In this document: positions 39,598-47,873 of the stretch, piece after piece
Numbering within the stretch: position 1 is the stretch's first letter
Layout of the letters: each line of letters begins with the position of its first letter
DNA from: Streptomyces sp. SID13031
GTDB taxonomy: Bacteria; Actinomycetota; Actinomycetes; Propionibacteriales; Kribbellaceae
Reading direction: 5' to 3'
Assembly: GCF_010548305.1 (NCBI RefSeq)
Contig: NZ_JAAGLV010000017.1
Coordinates: 1-64,000, forward strand
Length of the DNA stretch: 64,000 nt
Made by a program: the position numbers and the translations under genes
Notes under the pieces: model-generated
Told to the model about the DNA's origin: nothing
The model's input: only the letters and a program-made list of their open reading frames with translations
Database searches by the model: none

Positions 39598-40725
39598 TCA
39601 GTTGGTGCCGCTGGATGGGTGGATGAATGTTCTGATCAATGCGCGGTAGCGTTCCACCGCGGCGCGATCGCGCAGGAACTCGCGGAAGCCGTTGATCGGG
39701 CTGTTGTAGTCGGTGATGTGGCCGGCGGGGACCGTGACGTCGCGGCGACTCGGCCACTGCAGGACAGCGCTCTGTCGTTCCAGCGTCAGTTGCCACGCGA
39801 GGTAGAGTTTCGCGGCCGCTGGATGACGCGCCGCGCGGAAGATTGCCGCTGTTCGTGGCCAGCTCATGAACTGGTCCGTCCGCGGCGCAATGTATCGGAC
39901 GGACTGCCCTGGAGGCGGTGCCAACGACGAGACGTTGGCGAGACTCGCAGTGCGCTGGCCGCTGGCCAGCGCCGCCGTGGTCGCTGGTGAATTCGCGACG
40001 ATCAGGGGTCGCTGCTCCATAAACCGCTCCATGAATTGCAGACCATATTTCTGCGTCACCAGATAGATCGCAAACAGGACGGCGTCGTCGGCGGTGGGGT
40101 CCGGAATCACGATCTTGTCGCGGAACGCAGGCTTCAGAAAGTCGACGGCGTCTCTGGGCATCTCGGCTTCGGAAAGAAGGGCAGTGTTGACGACTCGGCC
40201 GAAGGACTGGACGCTGATGCCGATGTAGGTGTCGTCGGGATCCCGGTACTGCTTGAACACCGCTTGTGCGCCCGGCGGCCGGTACGACAGAAGTGCGTTC
40301 TTGGCCTTCCAGTGGTCGAAGTCGTACAGGGTCTGCAACTGAACGATGTCCGGTTCCAGACCGCCGAGGGCCAACTGCCGATCGATCAGGGCGCTGTGCT
40401 CGGTGCTGTAGCGGACGGTGATAGAGGTGTCGATTCCGGGAAAGGCGGTGGTGAAGGCCTGACGTGTCCGGTCCTCCTGAGTGGGGGAACTCCCGCCGGC
40501 CCACACGACAAGGCCGCCGCCCTCGTCGAGCGCGTCGCGGTACAGCTGCTGCAGCTGCGCAGCCGGATCGGCATCGCCGCTGACCACGGCCGGCGGTCGA
40601 GGAGCGGCGAGGGCGCCGGTCTGGGCGAATGCCGAGGCGCTCACGCCGACCGCGCCGGCCGCGGCGGTATACCTGAGAATGGCTCGTCGTCCGAAGCTAC
40701 GCGTCGCCGGATCAGAATTGTTCAA
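39598..40725 (-). CDS. Tat-exported extracellular solute-binding protein
   Basis: A 375-aa family-1-type (iron/ferric class) binding protein. The twin-arginine signal is SFGRRAILRYTAAAGAVGVS. The mature part has GGLVVWAGGSSPTQEDRT and FVTQ..., with TADDAVLFAIYLVTQ. A longer frame starts at 40764, but GGAGAG lies 4-8 nt before a TTG at 40725, which places the Arg pair correctly; this start is preferred. No permease or ATPase gene is adjacent, so it is an orphan component or has another role. Confidence 0.8.
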   Translation of the reverse strand: MNNSDPATRSFGRRAILRYTAAAGAVGVSASAFAQTGALAAPRPPAVVSGDADPAAQLQQLYRDALDEGGGLVVWAGGSSPTQEDRTRQAFTTAFPGIDTSITVRYSTEHSALIDRQLALGGLEPDIVQLQTLYDFDHWKAKNALLSYRPPGAQAVFKQYRDPDDTYIGISVQSFGRVVNTALLSEAEMPRDAVDFLKPAFRDKIVIPDPTADDAVLFAIYLVTQKYGLQFMERFMEQRPLIVANSPATTAALASGQRTASLANVSSLAPPPGQSVRYIAPRTDQFMSWPRTAAIFRAARHPAAAKLYLAWQLTLERQSAVLQWPSRRDVTVPAGHITDYNSPINGFREFLRDRAAVERYRALIRTFIHPSSGTN

Positions 40726-40828
40726 CGTGCTCTCCGTTGTCTCGTTGTGGTCGAATCCGCGCACGACAGGATCGAGTGCTGCCGCCGCATTCTTTGAGGT
40801 GAAGCAGTTGTGCAGTAAGAAGGCCCGA

Positions 40829-41266
40829 TCAGCGTGCTGGTCGCGGGGGCGCGATCCGGGTCAGGGCGAAGTAGGCGGCCAGTCCGACGACGACGTGCAT
40901 GACGAGCAGTACGGCGACTCCGGCCGGGGACTGGCCGGTCACCAGCAGCGCGACGTCGGCGAGCATTGATACCGGCACGATGATGACGGCCAGTTTGCGG
41001 AGCAGGGCGACCGGCTTGGCGGCTTTGGCTGCGATGGCGGACCAGGCGACCGAGGCGCCGACGATGCTGATGACGGTCAGGAAGATGTAGGCGCCGGGCT
41101 GGAAGCCCTTGAAATCACCGGGGACCGAGAAGGCCGACTTGCCGATCAGCGCGAGCAGGGCGTTGCCCAGGCTCGCCACCACGATGGCCAGTACGGCGGC
41201 GCAGGCGAGCTTTCCGGGATGCGGGGAGCGAGTGCGAACACCGCCGACCGTGGAGAGGGTAGTCAC
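40829..41266 (-). CDS. Four-span membrane protein (DUF6069-like)
   Basis: A 145-aa protein with four hydrophobic segments (LACAAVLAIVVASLGNALLAL, PGAYIFLTVISIVGASVAWSA, LAVIIVPVSMLADVALLV, GVAVLLVMHVVVGLAAYFAL). The function is unknown. The GTG start has AGGAGG at 6 nt, and that site lies in the arm of a hairpin (41276-41283 with 41307-41314), which could limit translation or end the kinase transcript. It is downstream of the RR-HK pair and possibly under its control. Confidence 0.78.
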   Translation of the reverse strand: MTTLSTVGGVRTRSPHPGKLACAAVLAIVVASLGNALLALIGKSAFSVPGDFKGFQPGAYIFLTVISIVGASVAWSAIAAKAAKPVALLRKLAVIIVPVSMLADVALLVTGQSPAGVAVLLVMHVVVGLAAYFALTRIAPPRPAR

Positions 41267-41322
41267 GCAGAACCTCCTGGGAGTCGCCCGGTTTCTCCGG
41301 ACACTTCTCCCAGGAAACGGCC

Positions 41323-42759
41323 TCAGCCTCTGAACGACATCGGTGTCACCTCAGAGTCAGCTGAGAACTCGGCGACAGGGGCCGCGGGAATCATCACCCT
41401 GAGCCAGGCTCCGCCGCGATGTGGCACCACTGTCGCGGAGCCCTGGTGGGCGGCGACGATGGCGGCCACGATGCTGAGACCGAGGCCGCTGCCTTCCCCG
41501 GTGCCCGCGACGCGATGCCGAGCCGTGTCGGCGCGATAAAAGCGTTCGAACACCTTATCCGCCTGGTCGGGCGCGATACCCGGCCCATGATCGATGACGT
41601 CGACAAGTTCGTCGGACCCGTCACGTCGTACCCGTACCTCGGCCGCGGTGCCAGCGGGCGTGTGTGCGCGGACGTTTGCCAGCAGGTTCCCTAGTACCTG
41701 GCTCAGCCGATGCTCGTCTCCCACGACCGGATGCGCGCCAGGCTCGATGATCAGCGTCAGCGATCGGTGCGGATCGGCGGCCCTGGCATTCTGTACGGCG
41801 GCCGTGACCAGCTCGGCAAGGTCCAGCTCGACCCGGTCGAGCGGACGTCCCTGATCCAGCCGCGCGAGCAGGAGCAGCTCGTCGACCAGGCTGGTCATCC
41901 GGTGGGTTTCATCCTCGACCCGCCGCATCGCATCGTCGAGCTGCTCGGGCTCGCTCAGCGCCCCTTTCCGGACGAGCTGCGCATACCCCGTGATCGCGGT
42001 GAGCGGCGTACGGAGCTCGTGACCGGCATCGGCGACGAACCGCCGCAGCCGGTCCTCGGCGAGCTGCCGCTGAGTGAACGCGTGCTCGATCCGGCCGAGC
42101 ATCTGATTCATCGACTGGCCAAGTACGGCGACCTCGGTCGGAGCCCCGGCGAGCTCGACCCGGTGGGACAGCTCCCCGTCGGCGATCCGCGTGGCCGTGG
42201 CGGACATCGTGTCCAGCGGCTTGAGCACGAACCTGCTCACTGCGACAGCGAGCGCCACGGCCAGTGCCAGCGCTATCAGCGTGACGGCGAGCTGGATGAG
42301 GATCAGCCGGTAGACCACCGCGTCCGACCAGGCCGTGGATTCCGACACCAGCAGGTAGCGCCCGCCCGGGAGGGTGGCGACCTGAATCCGGTGATCCTGC
42401 CCTGCGGTGACAGTCACCGGGCCTCCCGTGGCCGCGTACCGCGCGAGGTCTACGACGGACGGTGTCGGCAGCGTCTGTACGGCGCCTGCGTGCGAGAGTT
42501 GATTGCCTGTGGCATCGATGACCGCGATCGAGCAGTTGCCCGCCTCGGGCGAGGCCGACAACAGCTGCCCGTCCGGGCCCAGCGTCCGCTGGTTGTCGGA
42601 CAACGCGATCTTGAGTTGCTGATCGGTCCGCTGGTGCAAGTAGGACCGCAGTGCCGTCACACCGACGATGGCTGCCGCCGCGAGCCCGATCGCGGTCACC
42701 GCAAGCACGCCGACCAACAGCCTGCTGCGCAGCGATCGCAGCCACGGTCGCCTCGCCAT
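41323..42759 (-). CDS. HAMP-domain sensor histidine kinase (OmpR-type partner)
   Basis: A 478-aa kinase with TM1 (LLVGVLAVTAIGLAAAAIVG), an extracytoplasmic sensor, TM2 near 150-170, HAMP, HisKA with DAGHELRTPLTAITGY, and HATPase with NLLANVRAH, DHGPGIA and GSGLGLSIV. The start overlaps the regulator stop by one base (TGATG). The signal is unknown; the layout resembles the TcrY/PrrB-like class of actinobacteria. Confidence 0.93.
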   Translation of the reverse strand: MARRPWLRSLRSRLLVGVLAVTAIGLAAAAIVGVTALRSYLHQRTDQQLKIALSDNQRTLGPDGQLLSASPEAGNCSIAVIDATGNQLSHAGAVQTLPTPSVVDLARYAATGGPVTVTAGQDHRIQVATLPGGRYLLVSESTAWSDAVVYRLILIQLAVTLIALALAVALAVAVSRFVLKPLDTMSATATRIADGELSHRVELAGAPTEVAVLGQSMNQMLGRIEHAFTQRQLAEDRLRRFVADAGHELRTPLTAITGYAQLVRKGALSEPEQLDDAMRRVEDETHRMTSLVDELLLLARLDQGRPLDRVELDLAELVTAAVQNARAADPHRSLTLIIEPGAHPVVGDEHRLSQVLGNLLANVRAHTPAGTAAEVRVRRDGSDELVDVIDHGPGIAPDQADKVFERFYRADTARHRVAGTGEGSGLGLSIVAAIVAAHQGSATVVPHRGGAWLRVMIPAAPVAEFSADSEVTPMSFRG

Positions 42760-43445
42760 CAGGTCGCCGTACGGAGCAGGTAGCCGGCTCCGCGAACTGT
42801 CCGGATCAGCTGACCGTCCGGCCCGTCCAGTTTGCGCCGCAGGTAGTAAACGTAGGTCTCGACGATGCCCGAATCACCCTGGAAGTCGAATTTCCACACA
42901 TGGTCGAGGATCTGCGCCTTCGACAGCACCCGGCCCGCGTTGAGCATCAGGTAGTGCAGCAGCTGGAACTCCGTCGCGGACAGGTCCACCAACTCGCCAC
43001 CACTCCACACCTCATGCGTGTCCGGGTCGAGCTCAACCCGCCCCGCCCGAAGCCGCTCTCCCGCCTGCCGAACACTCCGGCCCCGCTTCAGCAACACCCG
43101 GATCCGCGCCACGAGCTCGTCAAGGTCGAACGGCTTGGTCACATAGTCGTCACCCCCAAGGGTGAGCCCGGCAACCTTGTCCTCCCGAGCGTCCCGAGCA
43201 GTCAGAAACAGCACCGGCGCGTCTACCCCGTCCCGCCGCAACCGCCGGCAGACCTCGAAACCATCCAGGTCCGGCAGCATGACATCCAGCACGATCACCT
43301 CGGGCCGGAATTCGCGCGCCCGGTCGAGCGCCTCGCCACCCGTCGCCGCGGAAGCGACGGCGAAACCGGCGAACCGCAAGGTCGTGGTCAGCATGGCGAG
43401 AATGTTCTCCTCGTCATCAACCACCAGCACTCTGGCTTCCGGCAT
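42759..43445 (-). CDS. OmpR/PhoB-family response regulator
   Basis: A 228-aa regulator: receiver with VVDDEENILAML, phospho-acceptor in VIVLDVMLPDLDG, and YVTKPFDLDEL, then a winged helix ending IVETYVYYLRRKLD and TVRGAGYLLR. Of two close ATGs the second (43445) has GGGAAG at usable spacing, so it is chosen; the first at 43451 adds two residues. Co-translated with the kinase. Confidence 0.93.
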   Translation of the reverse strand: MPEARVLVVDDEENILAMLTTTLRFAGFAVASAATGGEALDRAREFRPEVIVLDVMLPDLDGFEVCRRLRRDGVDAPVLFLTARDAREDKVAGLTLGGDDYVTKPFDLDELVARIRVLLKRGRSVRQAGERLRAGRVELDPDTHEVWSGGELVDLSATEFQLLHYLMLNAGRVLSKAQILDHVWKFDFQGDSGIVETYVYYLRRKLDGPDGQLIRTVRGAGYLLRTAT

Positions 43446-43599
43446 GATCATCTTCCCGTTGGACAGCACTCCAACCCCACGATAAACACCAAACCTCAAA
43501 ACCAGCTCAGAACTCCGACAGTCGACCGAGCTTTCGACGTACGTGAGGTCACGCAGACCCAACGCCCACTCGGCTAGCGCCGGTCGCCTTCATGGTTGC

Positions 43600-43645
43600 G
43601 ATGGTGAGTTTCGAGAGCGTTTGATGGTGAGTTTCGACAGCGCCT
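43600..43645. repeat. 23-bp tandem repeat, two copies
   Basis: GATGGTGAGTTTCGA followed by (G/C)AGCG and two bases occurs at 43600-43622 and again at 43623-43645 with three changes. It sits between the regulator gene and the hydrolase stop, in non-coding DNA. Confidence 0.8.
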
Positions 43646-43684
43646 GAACCTCTGCGCTGTGGTGATGTGGTTTGTCGTGGTGCC

Positions 43685-44488
43685 TTAGTCCGTGTAGAAC
43701 CGCGACAGGAACGGACCTAGGAGTTGTGGATCAGCGACGTGCCCGGCGACCTCGATGGTGAGCCGGTGGGCGTCTGGCAGGCATGCGGCGGCCGCGTCGG
43801 CGGCGGCGCCGAAGAAGTCGAACGGCAATCCGGCTGAGTGTGGGTCCACGGTCGCGCCGGTGCTCAGCAGCACAGGCTGAACCACCTTCGCCAGTCGAGC
43901 AGCGGGTGGTGGGCCGTCGCCGAGGCAAGCGGCGTCGTACCGCAGCGTCGGCGCGAGCGCCACCAGCGCCGGCCATACCGCGGCCGCTTCGGCGCCCGCG
44001 ATGTCTTCCTCCGAGGAACCGGCCAGCCTCATGAACAACCTCAGCGCCTGGGCGCGGTCATCGGCGTCCAGCGCGGTGCCGAGGTCGTCGACGTAGGCCC
44101 GCCAGCTCGCGACCTGCTCGTCGCCCAGCAGGTAGGGCACCTCATGAGTGGCGATCCTGTCGATAGGCACGCCGGCGGCGGCTGCCTCCAGCGCGAGCGC
44201 GCCGCCGGAGGACGCAGCGAACACGTGGGCCCGGCCTCCGACCGCGTCGATAACAGCTGCGAGGTCCTCGACCTCGCGTTCCACCGCGTACGGCGCGGTG
44301 TCGCCACTGTCTCCACGCCCGCGGCGCCGATAGTTGACCACGGCGAACGTCGCGGCCAGCCAGTCACCCAGCGGGACATTCTCGGCGCCGTCGTCGAGAC
44401 CGCCGCCGACGAGCACCAGCGCGGGGCCGTCGTCGCTCAGGCGGTCGTATCCGATTGTCGTGCCATCAGCTGAGGTCACGTGCGTCAT
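43685..44488 (-). CDS. Alpha/beta-hydrolase
   Basis: A 267-aa hydrolase. The strand after the core GPALVLVGGGLDD supplies the oxyanion hole. The nucleophile elbow is AASSGGALAL (Ser), a final His is in EVAGHVADP, and the acid is probably in the ATVDPHS loop. The ATG at 44488 has GGAAAGGATC upstream. It is divergent from an HxlR regulator that likely represses it. The substrate is unknown. Confidence 0.88.
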   Translation of the reverse strand: MTHVTSADGTTIGYDRLSDDGPALVLVGGGLDDGAENVPLGDWLAATFAVVNYRRRGRGDSGDTAPYAVEREVEDLAAVIDAVGGRAHVFAASSGGALALEAAAAGVPIDRIATHEVPYLLGDEQVASWRAYVDDLGTALDADDRAQALRLFMRLAGSSEEDIAGAEAAAVWPALVALAPTLRYDAACLGDGPPPAARLAKVVQPVLLSTGATVDPHSAGLPFDFFGAAADAAAACLPDAHRLTIEVAGHVADPQLLGPFLSRFYTD

Positions 44489-44501
44489 GTTGATCCTTTC
44501 C

Positions 44502-44519
44502 AAGTAGTTACTCCTACTT
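44502..44519. promoter_or_regulatory. Probable HxlR operator
   Basis: AAGTAG (44502-44507) and CTACTT (44514-44519) form an inverted repeat with TTACTC between, in the 70-bp gap between the hydrolase and HxlR genes. It is the only A/T-rich patch in the gap. Confidence 0.7.
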
Positions 44520-44558
44520 TAGGAGCAAAGAGTCCTTGATGGGAAGTATGCTGGGGAT

Positions 44559-45206
44559 ATGCGTAGCTATCGCGACCTCTGCGGTATCGCCCGTGCCTTG
44601 GACCTGGTGGGTGAGCGGTGGGCGTTATTGGTGGTCCGCGAACTGTTGTTCGGGCCGAAGCGTTTCGCCGACCTGCACCGTGGGCTGCCCGGGATGAGCC
44701 AGAACGTGTTGACGCAGCGGCTACGCGAACTGGAGGACTCCGGTGTACTGACCCGGCAGCGAGCGCTCCCGCCGGGCGCCGGTCTGGTCTACACGCTCAC
44801 TGACCACGGACGAGCGCTCGAACCGGTGCTGCTGGCGCTCGGGCGATGGGGCAGCCCCTTGCCGCCGCTGCCGGACTCGGCTTCGGAGCTCAGCCCGGAT
44901 GCGCTGATAGTCGCGCTGCGCACCACGTTCACCCCCACCGCGGCGGGCGACTATCGCGGCTCCATCCAACTTCAGCTACCCGGTGACGCATTCCACCTCG
45001 TCGTCAACAACGGCAGGCTCGAGGCAGTCCGGGGCGAAGCAGCCGCCGACGCCGTCCTCACCACTGGAGTACGCACAATCCAAAGCCTCGTGTTCGACGG
45101 ACACGAACTGGACGACGTCATCCGATCCGGGGACGCCACCGCGGAAGGCGACCTAGCCGGGCTGCGACGTTTCCTCAGAGTGTTCAACGACCACCGCGCC
45201 AGCTAG
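44559..45206 (+). CDS. HxlR-family regulator with SCP2-like C-terminus
   Basis: A 215-aa regulator. The winged helix (CGIARALDLVGERWALLVVRELLFGP, MSQNVLTQRLRELE) is typical HxlR. Residues 115-215 resemble a sterol-carrier-like ligand domain (GSIQLQLPGDAFHLVVNNGRL, ATAEGDLAGLRRFLR). The likely target is the divergent hydrolase. Confidence 0.9.
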   Translation: MRSYRDLCGIARALDLVGERWALLVVRELLFGPKRFADLHRGLPGMSQNVLTQRLRELEDSGVLTRQRALPPGAGLVYTLTDHGRALEPVLLALGRWGSPLPPLPDSASELSPDALIVALRTTFTPTAAGDYRGSIQLQLPGDAFHLVVNNGRLEAVRGEAAADAVLTTGVRTIQSLVFDGHELDDVIRSGDATAEGDLAGLRRFLRVFNDHRAS

Positions 45207-45373
45207 CTTCAGACCGTCGCAACAGGCGTTCGATCAGCTGCGGGCGCGGACGGACCATGTCCGCGGCCTGAACCGCATGTCTGAGCGTCTACGCCACGCT
45301 CTGCGCAATGAGGGAGAACGCCGTGTCAGGGGCGTGGCGGAGGCGTGTCAGGGGCGGCCGCGATGGTAGTCAC

Positions 45374-46192
45374 ATGACTAGTACAGCGAATGCAGCATCC
45401 GAGCTGCCGGTCCGCGAGCCTGCGATCCGGGTGCAGAACCTAGAGAAGTCCTACAAGGAGTTGCACGTCCTGCGGGGCGTGGACTTCGAGGTGGCACCGG
45501 GCAGCATCTTCGCCCTGCTCGGCTCGAACGGAGCAGGTAAGACCACGATCGTGAGGATCCTGTCCACGCTGCTGAAATCGGACGCCGGCACCGCCGTCGT
45601 CAATGGATTCGACGTTGCGGCGGAGCCGCTCCGAGTCCGGGAGTCCATCAGTCTGACCGGACAGTTCGCCGCGGTCGACGAGATCCTCACCGGTCGGGAG
45701 AACCTGGTGCTGGTTGCCAAGCTGCGGCATCTGAAAGCCCCCGGCCAGGTGGCGGACGAGCTTCTCGCCCGCTTCAACCTCACCGATGCGGGGTCGCGGC
45801 GGGCGGCGACGTATTCAGGAGGCATGCGCCGTCGCCTGGACATCGCCATGAGCCTGATCGGGCAGCCGAAGGTGATCTTCCTCGATGAGCCGACCACGGG
45901 GCTCGACCCCGAAGGACGCCTCGAGGTGTGGCAGGTAGTCAAGGAGCTCGCCAAGCAGGGCACCACCGTTCTGCTCACCACGCAGTACCTCGACGAGGCC
46001 GAGCAACTCGCAGACCGGATCGCCATCCTCCACGAGGGCAGGATCATTGCGAACGGCGCTCTCGCCGAGCTGAGGCAACTCCTCCCGCCGGCGAAGGTCG
46101 AGTACGTCGAGAAGCAGCCGACCCTGGAAGACATCTTCCTCGCGCTCGTCGGGAACGACGGCAAGGACGCCACGAGTAAGGACCAGTCATGA
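45374..46192 (+). CDS. ABC transporter ATP-binding protein (DrrA-type)
   Basis: A 272-aa ATPase of the drug-export class: Walker A GSNGAGKTT, Q-loop TGQFAAVDE, signature YSGGMRRRLD, Walker B VIFLDEPTTGLDP and H-loop region TTQYLDEAEQ. The C-terminal extension LPPAKVEYVEKQPTLEDIFLAL is typical of DrrA. ATG 45374 is chosen over an upstream frame because the conserved N-terminus begins here; no strong RBS is seen. GTGTCAGGGGCG occurs twice just upstream (45323 and 45344). Confidence 0.93.
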   Translation: MTSTANAASELPVREPAIRVQNLEKSYKELHVLRGVDFEVAPGSIFALLGSNGAGKTTIVRILSTLLKSDAGTAVVNGFDVAAEPLRVRESISLTGQFAAVDEILTGRENLVLVAKLRHLKAPGQVADELLARFNLTDAGSRRAATYSGGMRRRLDIAMSLIGQPKVIFLDEPTTGLDPEGRLEVWQVVKELAKQGTTVLLTTQYLDEAEQLADRIAILHEGRIIANGALAELRQLLPPAKVEYVEKQPTLEDIFLALVGNDGKDATSKDQS

Positions 46193-46950
46193 CCACACAT
46201 TTCTTCGGGGACACGGCCGTCTTGCTGGGCCGCTCCATGCGTCACATCTTCCGCAGTGTCGACACGATCATCACGACCGCGGTCACGCCGATCGCCATGA
46301 TGCTGCTCTTCGTCTACGTGCTCGGCGGGGCCATCGAGACGGGCACCGACAACTACGTCAACTACCTGCTCCCCGGGATCATGCTGATCGCGATCGCGTC
46401 GGGTCTGGCCTACACCGCCTTTCGTTTGTTCACCGACATGCAGAGCGGCATTTTCGAGCGATTCCACTCCATGCCGATCGCACGGTCGTCAGTGTTGTGG
46501 GCCCATGTTGTGACCTCGATGGTGGCCAACGGGCTCACGGTCGTCATCATCGTGCTGGTCGGCCTCGTGATGGGATTCCGTACCTCGGCAGGCGTACTGG
46601 CGTGGCTGGCTGTTGCCGGAATCCTGGCGCTGTTCACCCTGGCGCTCACCTGGATCGCAGTTCTCGCCGGCCTGTCAGCGAAGACCGTGGACGGTGCTGC
46701 CGCATTCTCCTACCCGCTGATCTTCCTGCCATTCATCAGTTCGGCCTTCGTCCCCACGGACACCATGCCGGGTCCCGTGCGCTTCTTCGCCGAGAACCAG
46801 CCGGTCACGTCGATCGTCAACACGATCCAGAACCTGTTCGCACAGCAACCGGTCGGCAACGACATCTGGTCCGCACTCGCCTGGTGCCTCGGCATCCTCG
46901 TCCTCGGCTACGTCCTCGCCATTCGTTCCTACCGGCGCAAGATCAGCTGA
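46189..46950 (+). CDS. ABC-2 type permease (DrrB-type)
   Basis: A 253-aa membrane protein with six spans and the ABC-2 layout (HIFRSVDTIITTAVTPIAMMLLF near the start, PLIFLPFISSAFVPTDTMP in the last third). The ATGA overlap with the ATPase gene shows coupling. Predicted exporter of a lipophilic compound. Confidence 0.92.
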   Translation: MTTHFFGDTAVLLGRSMRHIFRSVDTIITTAVTPIAMMLLFVYVLGGAIETGTDNYVNYLLPGIMLIAIASGLAYTAFRLFTDMQSGIFERFHSMPIARSSVLWAHVVTSMVANGLTVVIIVLVGLVMGFRTSAGVLAWLAVAGILALFTLALTWIAVLAGLSAKTVDGAAAFSYPLIFLPFISSAFVPTDTMPGPVRFFAENQPVTSIVNTIQNLFAQQPVGNDIWSALAWCLGILVLGYVLAIRSYRRKIS

Positions 46951-47012
46951 GGCCGTTCGGACAAGCTCCCTCCCCACCAACACCTCACGTACGAGATACA
47001 AGGAGAATCGCC

Positions 47013-47873
47013 ATGCCCACATTCGCCACGCCAGAGCCCATCGTCGCGACCGTGGAGGTCGGGGGAGCCCAGGTGCGGGTCACTGCGAGCGACCGGACCG
47101 ACACCGTCGTCCTGGTCGAACCCATCGACGAAACGAACAAGTCGGATGTCAAGGTGGCCGACAAGACCAAGGTCGAATTCGCCGACGGCCAGCTGTCGGT
47201 CAAAACGACCGTCTCCGGGAACAAGTCCGGGTCGGTCGCCATCACGATCGACCTGCCTACCGGCTCCAGCCTGGTTGCGTACCTGGCCCACTCGGCCGTG
47301 CACGCCGACGGCTCGTTCGGCGAGTGCGCGGTGCACATGGCATCGGGTCAGGTCCAGCTGGAACGCATCGACGCGCTGCAGGCGAACATCGCCTCCGGTG
47401 AGGTCGCGATCGGCCACATCGCCGGACCCGCCAAGATCGACGGCGGGGCGTTCGCGCTGCGGATCGGCGAGGTCGAGGGTCCGGTCGGGCTCTCGGCCAC
47501 TGGCGGGCAGACCTGGATCGGCCACGCCTCGGCAGACCTCGATCTCGGCAGCAGCAGTTGCGACTTCGACATCGACCGCGCCGACGGCAACGTCACCGCC
47601 ACGACAGCCAGCGGTGCCATCCGGATCGGCCGGATGACGGACGGTCAGGCGAAGCTGCTGAACGGCTCAGGAAACATCGAGGTCGGTATCAGCGAGGGCA
47701 CCGCTGTCTCCACCGACGTCAACAGCGAGCGCGGGGCGGTGCACAACTTCGTTTCCTCGCAGGCCGAGCCGGGCCCGGCCGACGCCAAGGTGTCGGTCCA
47801 CGCCCGCACCCGGCACGGCGACGTCACCATCCAGCGCGCGGCTCACGAAGCGAGCGTGGCCTCGACCAGGTGA
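47013..47873 (+). CDS. DUF4097-family beta-strand repeat protein
   Basis: A 286-aa protein without signal peptide, made of short beta repeats such as VKTTVSGNKSGSVAI, GQVQLERID, GEVAIGHIAG, GAIRIGRMTDGQ and GDVTIQRA. The fold is probably a beta-helix. AAGGAGAA precedes ATG 47013. It lies 62 nt downstream of the ABC pair and is probably co-transcribed. The role is unknown. Its 3' end overlaps the convergent SARP gene by 31 bp. Confidence 0.82.
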   Translation: MPTFATPEPIVATVEVGGAQVRVTASDRTDTVVLVEPIDETNKSDVKVADKTKVEFADGQLSVKTTVSGNKSGSVAITIDLPTGSSLVAYLAHSAVHADGSFGECAVHMASGQVQLERIDALQANIASGEVAIGHIAGPAKIDGGAFALRIGEVEGPVGLSATGGQTWIGHASADLDLGSSSCDFDIDRADGNVTATTASGAIRIGRMTDGQAKLLNGSGNIEVGISEGTAVSTDVNSERGAVHNFVSSQAEPGPADAKVSVHARTRHGDVTIQRAAHEASVASTR

